Below, in pieces: positions 58,549 to 64,000 of a stretch of 64,000 nt of DNA. The stretch comes from JAIXWP01 sp965247015 (GTDB taxonomy: Bacteria > Bacteroidota > Bacteroidia > Flavobacteriales_D > Sanyastnellaceae), in NCBI GenBank assembly GCA_965247015.1, contig CBDFGG010000004.1:1346490-1410489 (forward strand). Reading direction: 5' to 3'. Positions within the stretch are counted from its first letter, which is position 1, and each line of letters opens with the position of its first letter. Made by a program: the position numbers and the translations under genes. Below the pieces are notes generated by a model. The model saw only the letters and a program-made list of their open reading frames with translations, was not told where the DNA came from and made no database searches.

Positions 58549-60660
58549 ATGAAGAAAAGTTTACTTGCGCTGTCTCTCCTGTTGGGCGGTGCTTTTGGAG
58601 TGATGGCTCAATCTGCTGACGACGTTCGCTACTGCGGACAAGTGGAGATGACGCAAAAGATGCATCAACACCACCCTGGTTGTGCGCACGACGCAATGGT
58701 CAAAGACGCTGAGTTAGATCAGTGGGCACGCGAGTTCGCTGAGGAAGAGGCCAATCGTGGAGGAGGACAAGTTATTTATACGATTCCTGTTGTATTCCAC
58801 ATCATTCACGATAACGGTCCTGAGAACATCACAGATGATCAAATTCATGACGCGATGTTTATTTTGAATCGTGATTTTAGAAAATTAAATGCTGATACAG
58901 CTGCTATTGTACCTGAGTTTCAGGATATCGCTGCGGATATTGGAATCGAGTTTCGTCTGGCATCTTTAGATCCTGATGGAAATTGTCATCCAGGTATTGT
59001 GCGCGTTCAAAGCCCACTTACTACAGAGGGTGGATCAGAAATGAAATCATTGAGCATGTGGCCTCGCAATTCATACATGAATGTATGGGTATGCCGCGAT
59101 GCTGGGGATGGAACCGCTGGATACACATTCACTCCAAATAGTGTAGATGGAAATTTCGGGTTGTCAAATGACGGTATTGTATTGAGATATGATTACACTG
59201 GTTCGATCGGTGAAAGTAACATTACTCGCAGCCGCACATTGACACACGAAGTAGGGCACTGGCTAAACCTTCGTCATACATGGGGTCCAACGAATAGTCC
59301 GAATGATCCAGCAAACTGTGACTTCGATGATGGAGTAGATGACACACCAAACACGATCGGTTATGTTTCATGTAACCTTGCAGGAGCCTCTTGCGGAAGT
59401 GAATTGGATAACGTTCAGAACTACATGGAATACTCCTACTGTTCTCGAATGTTTACCGAAGGTCAGCGCACGCGCATGCGCGCTGCAGCTAATAGCAATG
59501 TTGCAGAAAGAAATGAATTGATTACTCAAGCAAACTTGATTGAAACAGGTGTCATTAATCCTGCACTCTGCTTGGCTAAATTTACAGTTGATGCAAATAC
59601 AGCATGTCTTGGTCAAGGCATTCAATTCAGAGATCGCTCATATCACGGAGTGACTACGTGGACTTGGGATTTCGGAGATGGAACAATCTTGACGGGTACT
59701 GATCCAGAAGTTCATCAAGACCCGATTCACATTTATGAAGAGCCTGGTACTTATTCTGTAACATTGACGGTTGCGAATACGGCTTCACAACTTAGTTATT
59801 CTTTAGAAAATGTGGTAACTGTATTTGACTACGGACAAGAAGAAGCGCCATTCAGCGAGGGTTTTGAGAATGATTGGCCGAATGCGTCATGGGCGATAAA
59901 TAACCAAAATAATGATCTTACTTGGGAAATTACAACTAGCGCAGAGTACAGCGGAAATCGCTCTTTGAAGCTTCGTAATTTCAGCAATACGGTGACAGAG
60001 AATATTGACGAACTCATTTCAGCAACATACGATATGAGTGCGATGGATACCGTTTTCCTTACCTATCACTGGGCTTATGCAAACAAGCTTTCGGCTGGTG
60101 AAACAGAAGACAGATTACGTATTCAAGTATCAGGTGATTGTGGCACCACATGGAGCACTCGACGCACAAGAACAGGTTTCACAAATCTTCCAACGGCTGA
60201 TCCAGTGAACTCACAGTTTACACCTTCGTCTACAGCGCAGTGGGATTCAGAAACGTTATTGATGAATAACACAGATTGGATGACAGATGGATTCCGTGTT
60301 CGTTTCGAATTTACCGGTCGTGGTGGAAATAACCTTTTCCTAGATGATATCAATATCACAGCTTCAGATACGATAACAGTTATTCCAACTGGAGTGCAAG
60401 AGATACAGCCCATTTTTGCTTATAGCATTTTCCCAAATCCTTCGAAAGATCAAACCAACATTAGATACTTTGCTTTGCAAAGAGAACGCGTTAGCGTGAA
60501 GATGTACAACGGGCTTGGTCAATTAATGGATGTTATTGCGGATGAGGAAATCTCTGTAGGCGAACACAATTGGACCATTTCGCGAAAGCCTGCTGGAATT
60601 TACACAGTAGTATTTGAGAAAAATGGATACAGACAAGTTGAGAAAGTGATGTTTGAATAA
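58549..60660 (+). CDS. Secreted M43 metalloprotease (cytophagalysin-like) with PKD and T9SS type A sorting domain
   Basis: This 703-residue secreted zinc protease has a signal peptide (KKSLLALSLLLGGAFGVMAQ) and a short propeptide with HHPGCAH, whose Cys may be inhibitory. The M43 catalytic domain has zinc motif TLTHEVGHWLNLRHTWG (HEVGH-x5-H) and the conserved NYMEYSYCSRMFTEGQ (Met-turn). Downstream are a PKD domain (CLGQGIQFRDRSYHGVTTWTWDFGDGT ... YEEPGTYSVTLTV) and a choice-of-anchor/MAM-like beta domain (FSEGFENDWPNASWAINNQNNDLTWEI). The tail is YSIFPNPSKDQTNI to PAGIYTVVFEKNGYRQVEKVMFE. The start at 58549 is chosen for the signal peptide; 17 codons upstream are open. It is probably an extracellular proteinase for nutrient acquisition. 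Confidence 0.93.
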   Translation: MKKSLLALSLLLGGAFGVMAQSADDVRYCGQVEMTQKMHQHHPGCAHDAMVKDAELDQWAREFAEEEANRGGGQVIYTIPVVFHIIHDNGPENITDDQIHDAMFILNRDFRKLNADTAAIVPEFQDIAADIGIEFRLASLDPDGNCHPGIVRVQSPLTTEGGSEMKSLSMWPRNSYMNVWVCRDAGDGTAGYTFTPNSVDGNFGLSNDGIVLRYDYTGSIGESNITRSRTLTHEVGHWLNLRHTWGPTNSPNDPANCDFDDGVDDTPNTIGYVSCNLAGASCGSELDNVQNYMEYSYCSRMFTEGQRTRMRAAANSNVAERNELITQANLIETGVINPALCLAKFTVDANTACLGQGIQFRDRSYHGVTTWTWDFGDGTILTGTDPEVHQDPIHIYEEPGTYSVTLTVANTASQLSYSLENVVTVFDYGQEEAPFSEGFENDWPNASWAINNQNNDLTWEITTSAEYSGNRSLKLRNFSNTVTENIDELISATYDMSAMDTVFLTYHWAYANKLSAGETEDRLRIQVSGDCGTTWSTRRTRTGFTNLPTADPVNSQFTPSSTAQWDSETLLMNNTDWMTDGFRVRFEFTGRGGNNLFLDDINITASDTITVIPTGVQEIQPIFAYSIFPNPSKDQTNIRYFALQRERVSVKMYNGLGQLMDVIADEEISVGEHNWTISRKPAGIYTVVFEKNGYRQVEKVMFE

Positions 60661-60680
60661 AACATATTTACCCAAGAATG

Positions 60681-60711
60681 AAAAGCCTTTCAATCCTTTT
60701 GAAAGGCTTTT
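60681..60711. terminator. Rho-independent terminator after protease gene
   Basis: 13-bp arms AAAAGCCTTTCAA and TTGAAAGGCTTTT with a 5-nt loop, then more T. Confidence 0.9.
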
Positions 60712-60753
60712 TTATTGAGAAAAAATCAATAGTGCAGAATCATATACAGTAGC

Positions 60754-60761
60754 TATCTTTG
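60754..60761 (+). promoter_or_regulatory. TAnnTTTG promoter box of pepA, near-leaderless position
   Basis: TATCTTTG, then TTTCC and the ATG at 60767. Confidence 0.7.
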
Positions 60762-60766
60762 TTTCC

Positions 60767-62218
60767 ATGAATATCCAAACATCTAAGAATACAACAAAGG
60801 CAGCGCTTACTGCTGTGATTGTTTCAAAACAAGGCTCTTCGGAAACCAAGGGTTTGTCGAAAGAGGAGATGGCATATCTTCAAGCGCAAATCAAAGCCGA
60901 GAAGGATGTCGTAACATTTCAAAATCTAGGTAGCGTTCGCAAGTATTATATCATAGCGGCTTCTGATGATCAAGACCCTGCGATTTTGGAACTTTGGAGA
61001 TCAAAAGGAAAAGAACTTCAAGCGCTTGCTTGTTCTATCAAATCGGATAGTTTACACATCATCAACGAAACAGGTGTAGCTGCAGCGTCACTTGCATTTG
61101 CGGAAGGTGCGGCATTGGGAAATTACCAGTTCTTGAAATATCTCAAGGCGAAAAAGGACAACAAAAACTCATTAGAAAAAATATTCGTTCAAGACCCTTC
61201 ATTGAAGGATGAAAAATTGATTGAGCTCAAAGGAATCGTCGACGGTACTTTACTTGCTCGCGACTTGATCAACGAACCGGTATCTTATCTTACTGCGGTG
61301 CAGTTTTCAAAGGAAATGCAAAAGGCAGGAAAGAATGCAGGATTCAGTGTGAAGGTGTTGAATAAAAAAGAAATCGAAGCGCAAAAAATGGGCGGATTGC
61401 TTGGCGTTAATCGCGGAAGCATTGATCCACCCACTTTTACTATCATGGAATACAAACCGAAAGGCGCGAAGAATAAGCGTCCAATCGTATTGGTTGGAAA
61501 GGGTGTTGTATTCGATACTGGTGGATTGAGCCTCAAGCCAACTCCTGGTTCTATGGACGAGATGAAGTGTGATATGAGCGGTGGAGCTGCTGTGGTAGGT
61601 GCTATGCACGCTATCGCTGCAAACCAACTGCCTGTTCACGTCATTGGATTGGTACCCGCTACGGATAACCGTCCAGGGATGAATGCACTTTGTCCGCAAG
61701 ACATTATCACGATGCACGATGGAACGACTGTAGAAGTATTGAATACTGATGCAGAAGGTCGATTGATTTTGGGTGATGCGTTGAGCTATGCGAAGAAATA
61801 CGATCCACTTCTAGTAATTGATTTGGCAACGCTTACCGGTGCTGCAGTACGTGCTATTGGTACGTATGCAAGTGCAATCATGGGAACAGCGGATCAGGAT
61901 ATCATGCAAAGTCTTTCGAAGAGCGGAATGAATACATGGGAGCGTACTGTTCAATTCCCAATGTGGAAGGAATATGGCGACGAAATGAAGAGTGATATCG
62001 CCGATTTGAAAAACTTAGGAGGTTCGAATGCAGGACATATTTCTGCAGGAAAATTCTTGGAGCACTTCACTGCTTACCCATGGATTCACATTGATATCGC
62101 AGGTCCTGCCTACATCAACGCACCACAGAGCTACCGCACGAAAGGCGGCACGGGAGTAGGTGTGCGCATGCTTTATAATTTCATCAAGAATAATTATGCA
62201 GATTCTTCTGCTAAATAA
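60767..62218 (+). CDS. pepA: Leucyl aminopeptidase (M17)
   Basis: This 483-residue cytosolic aminopeptidase has two metal ions. The active-site Lys and first ligands are in IVLVGKGVVFDTGGLSLKP, Asp in MDEMKCDMSGGAAVVGAM, and the signature NTDAEGRLILGDAL holds the Asp/Glu ligands and the Arg. VIDLATLTGAAVRAIGTYASAIMG and the closing GHISAGKFLEHF ... WIHIDIAGPAY are also conserved. The N-terminal domain (1-165) is the usual divergent hexamerisation part. It trims N-terminal residues from peptides. It is followed 8 bp later by pdxA, so the two are likely one transcript ending at the terminator at 63317. Confidence 0.95.
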   Translation: MNIQTSKNTTKAALTAVIVSKQGSSETKGLSKEEMAYLQAQIKAEKDVVTFQNLGSVRKYYIIAASDDQDPAILELWRSKGKELQALACSIKSDSLHIINETGVAAASLAFAEGAALGNYQFLKYLKAKKDNKNSLEKIFVQDPSLKDEKLIELKGIVDGTLLARDLINEPVSYLTAVQFSKEMQKAGKNAGFSVKVLNKKEIEAQKMGGLLGVNRGSIDPPTFTIMEYKPKGAKNKRPIVLVGKGVVFDTGGLSLKPTPGSMDEMKCDMSGGAAVVGAMHAIAANQLPVHVIGLVPATDNRPGMNALCPQDIITMHDGTTVEVLNTDAEGRLILGDALSYAKKYDPLLVIDLATLTGAAVRAIGTYASAIMGTADQDIMQSLSKSGMNTWERTVQFPMWKEYGDEMKSDIADLKNLGGSNAGHISAGKFLEHFTAYPWIHIDIAGPAYINAPQSYRTKGGTGVGVRMLYNFIKNNYADSSAK

Positions 62219-62226
62219 ATAAGACT

Positions 62227-63309
62227 ATGTCCGAAAGGAAAGACGACCGTTTACGTGTAGCTATTACTAGTGGTGATCCACATGGCATCGGATTAGAAAC
62301 CGTTATGAAGGTGTTTGCTGATCCTAGAATGTCTGAGTCTATCACGCCTATTATCTATGCGCATCCGGAAGCAATAAAGATTCACAAAAGGCTCAATAAT
62401 ATCGAAGAGTTTCAATACACTTCGATTCAGCAGGCAAGTGAAGCTCATCCAAAAAAGGTGAATCTATTGAATGTTTGGAAAGACTTTAAGGGCACATTGG
62501 AAGTGGGTACCGCAACTAAGGAAGCGGGGGAGCTAGCTTATAAGAGCTTGGAAGCAGCTACTGCAGACCTCGCGGCGAATAAGGTAGATGTACTTGTTAC
62601 TTCTCCAATCAATAAGGACATGATTCAAAGCAAAGACTTTGATTTTCCAGGCCATACCGAATACCTCGCAAAAATTGCCGGAACGGATAAAGTATTGATG
62701 TTCTTAGTGAGTGATAATCTGCGTGTAGGAATAGTGACCGGTCATGTTCCATTGAAGGATGTTTCTGCCGGCATTACGAAAGAGAAAATTCATGAGAAGT
62801 TGGCATTGATGCAAGAGAGCTTGGTGAAAGATTTTGGAATTCCAAAACCACGCATCGCTGTTCTAGGGCTCAATCCACACGCTGGAGACAACGGACTTCT
62901 CGGCACAGAAGAAAAAGAAGTGATTCTACCAGCGGTTCGCGAAGCCTTTGAAAAAGGTGGATTAGTATTCGGTCCTTTCGGTGCTGATGGTTTTTTTGGA
63001 AGCGGCGCATACAAGCAGTTTGACGCAGTGCTCGCCATGTACCACGATCAAGGTTTGGCGCCATTCAAGGCCATCGCCTTTGATAACGGTGTGAACTTCA
63101 CTGCGGGACTTCCCATAGTGCGCACATCTCCAGATCATGGCACAGGATACGACATCGCTGGTAAAGGAAAAGCAGATGAATCATCGCTAAGAGCTGCGAT
63201 TTTTGTAGCATGTGATGTTTACAAAAAAAGAAAAGAGTATAGAGAGTATGCTTCTGCACCGCTACAGCGACAGGAGTTTAGAGATCGTGATGATTATAGA
63301 GAATCATAA
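62227..63309 (+). CDS. pdxA: 4-hydroxythreonine-4-phosphate dehydrogenase
   Basis: This 360-residue enzyme of pyridoxal phosphate synthesis (DXP-dependent route) oxidises 4-phosphohydroxy-L-threonine. Motifs: VAITSGDPHGIGLETVMK at the N-terminus, TSPINKDMIQSKDFDFPGHTEYLA (metal His), VTGHVPLKDVS (second metal His), LGLNPHAGDNGLLG, GPFGADGFFGSG, and the metal His in MYHDQGLAPFKAIAFDNGVNFTAGLP, with SPDHGTGYDIAGKG near the end. The tail after FVACDVYKKRKEY is longer and more charged than in many PdxA proteins. It lies directly after pepA. Confidence 0.94.
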   Translation: MSERKDDRLRVAITSGDPHGIGLETVMKVFADPRMSESITPIIYAHPEAIKIHKRLNNIEEFQYTSIQQASEAHPKKVNLLNVWKDFKGTLEVGTATKEAGELAYKSLEAATADLAANKVDVLVTSPINKDMIQSKDFDFPGHTEYLAKIAGTDKVLMFLVSDNLRVGIVTGHVPLKDVSAGITKEKIHEKLALMQESLVKDFGIPKPRIAVLGLNPHAGDNGLLGTEEKEVILPAVREAFEKGGLVFGPFGADGFFGSGAYKQFDAVLAMYHDQGLAPFKAIAFDNGVNFTAGLPIVRTSPDHGTGYDIAGKGKADESSLRAAIFVACDVYKKRKEYREYASAPLQRQEFRDRDDYRES

Positions 63310-63312
63310 AAA

Positions 63313-63340
63313 CACAAAACCGAGCATTCGCTCGGTTTTC
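63313..63340. terminator. Terminator between pdxA and rlmH
   Basis: Stem AAAACCGAGC-ATTC-GCTCGGTTTT at 63316-63339. The inner part CCGAG-CATTCG-CTCGG (63320-63335) is a G/C-swapped form of the 16-bp palindrome. It lies only about 10 nt before the rlmH ATG, so rlmH must start from a promoter overlapping it or depend on read-through. Confidence 0.85.
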
Positions 63341-63348
63341 TTTTAAGC

Positions 63349-63813
63349 ATGCAAATCAAAGTTATTCTCATCGGCAAAACATCCACTCCTTACATCAAAG
63401 AAGGAGTCGATGTTTATTTAAAAAGATTGAAGCATTATGTGAAGTTGGAAATGGTAGAAATTGGTGATGTCAATTACAAAGAGCGAGATCGTCAAAAAGA
63501 AAAAGAAGGAGAATCGATTTTGAAACACATCAAGACAGATGATGTTGTTTTTTTATTAGATGAAAAAGGAGACAACCCTACATCCCGCGATTTTGCTCAG
63601 TTTTTTCAGAAAAAAATGAACGCAGGCACCAAACAAATGGTGTTGGTCATTGGAGGAGCGTTTGGTTTTAGCAAAGAAGTATATGATAGATCGAACGGAC
63701 TTTTATCCTTCAGCAAAATGACCTTCTCTCACGAGATGATTCGTCTATTCATGCTAGAACAAATCTACCGAGCATTTACGATTTTGAAGGGGGAGAGTTA
63801 TCATAACGATTAG
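63349..63813 (+). CDS. rlmH: 23S rRNA (pseudouridine1915-N3)-methyltransferase RlmH
   Basis: This 154-residue SPOUT-class enzyme methylates pseudouridine 1915 of 23S rRNA in the assembled ribosome. FLLDEKGDNPTSRDFAQFF, VLVIGGAFGFSKEVYDRSNGLLSFSKMTFSHEMIRLFMLEQIYRAFTILKGESYHND match the family from the SAM-binding trefoil knot to the C-terminus (family end normally KGEPYHH-type). The length is normal. It is the third gene of the pepA-pdxA-rlmH series but follows a terminator. The stop (TAG) is immediately followed by a TTCTTAG heptamer array. Confidence 0.95.
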   Translation: MQIKVILIGKTSTPYIKEGVDVYLKRLKHYVKLEMVEIGDVNYKERDRQKEKEGESILKHIKTDDVVFLLDEKGDNPTSRDFAQFFQKKMNAGTKQMVLVIGGAFGFSKEVYDRSNGLLSFSKMTFSHEMIRLFMLEQIYRAFTILKGESYHND

Positions 63814-64000
63814 TTCTTAGTTCTTGGTTCGTGGTTCATTGTTCTTAGTTCTTAGTTCTTGGAAAAATTCATTCTCTATTTCATTCTCATTCTCATTCTT
63901 ATAATTCTCGATGAGGTCGCTCCACGGATTGGCACCACCTCTCGCTCCGTTCATTTTTGTAATTGCTTTGCAATTACAACATTCTCTACGCTCAAGGACC
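63811..64000. repeat. Third GCAAATCCGTGG-family element, left half (cut by window end)
   Basis: GTTCTTA/GTTCTTG heptamers start at the rlmH stop (63811-63862), followed by CATTCT hexamer units. Then comes the inverted core CTCCACGGATTGGCACC (about 63918-63934) and a hairpin TTGTAATTG/CAATTACAA (about 63957-63980). It matches the left half of elements A and B. No gene is visible in this stretch. Confidence 0.8.

Overview
The window comes from a member of the Bacteroidota, most likely a marine or freshwater Flavobacteriales (a Crocinitomicaceae- or Fluviicola-like lineage fits best, but that is inference). The evidence is about ten secreted proteins with type IX secretion (T9SS) sorting domains, a PorP/SprF-family partner protein, the Bacteroidota -7 promoter box TAnnTTTG in front of many genes, almost no Shine-Dalgarno sequences, and an AT-leaning composition.

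Layout. 1-7.1 kb: the 3' part of a giant surface protein with 21 near-identical 52-residue repeats and a type B sorting domain, translationally coupled to a PorP/SprF protein. 7.2-8.2 kb: PadR regulator plus membrane protein. 8.2-15.3 kb: a sugar-uptake locus (TonB receptor, six-hairpin glycosidase, P-loop kinase, MFS sugar transporter; divergent LacI regulator with a tandem operator). 15.3-20.6 kb: a MntA/HepT toxin-antitoxin pair with an XRE gene, a Bor-like lipoprotein, small membrane proteins, an endonuclease/exonuclease/phosphatase protein followed by a detached sorting domain, PhnA, and an alpha/beta hydrolase. 20.6-34 kb: four large secreted proteins (FG-GAP, LamG and Cys-rich types), a GNAT enzyme, an XRE regulator, and an OmpA C-terminal remnant. 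34-37.9 kb: a RES/Xre toxin-antitoxin pair, methionine aminopeptidase flanked by two foldback elements, and an acyltransferase. 38-43.2 kb: glutamate dehydrogenase, a coiled-coil secreted protein, RNase R and a tRNA with anticodon CAT. 43.2-53.1 kb: HipB/HipA, a 1,870-residue LamG/lectin adhesin and a one-protein hybrid sensor with an AraC output domain. 53.1-64 kb: MiaE-like hydroxylase, GNAT, sensor kinase, VWA plus MoxR-type ATPase, M43 metalloprotease, PepA, PdxA and RlmH.

Signals beyond the genes. (1) A 16-bp palindrome, CCGAAYRNNYRTTCGG, occurs 13 times with intact arms; 11 copies are inside unrelated genes and two form terminator stems, and two more terminators use a G/C-swapped version. 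(2) Intergenic elements carry a core containing GCAAATCCGTGG, in single or inverted-pair (REPIN-like) form, flanked by tandem heptanucleotide arrays. (3) Those heptamer arrays begin at, or even supply, the stop codons of neighbouring genes. (4) Six TAnnTTTG boxes lie only 4-5 nt before an ATG, which predicts leaderless mRNAs. No CRISPR array, rRNA, prophage or intact transposase was seen.

How the genes work together. Most of the secreted proteins would be exported by a T9SS encoded elsewhere. The sugar locus forms a coherent import and hydrolysis pathway. Three separate toxin-antitoxin modules and the many repeats mark the intergenic and accessory parts as dynamic, while pepA, pdxA, rlmH, rnr, map and gdhA are core housekeeping genes.
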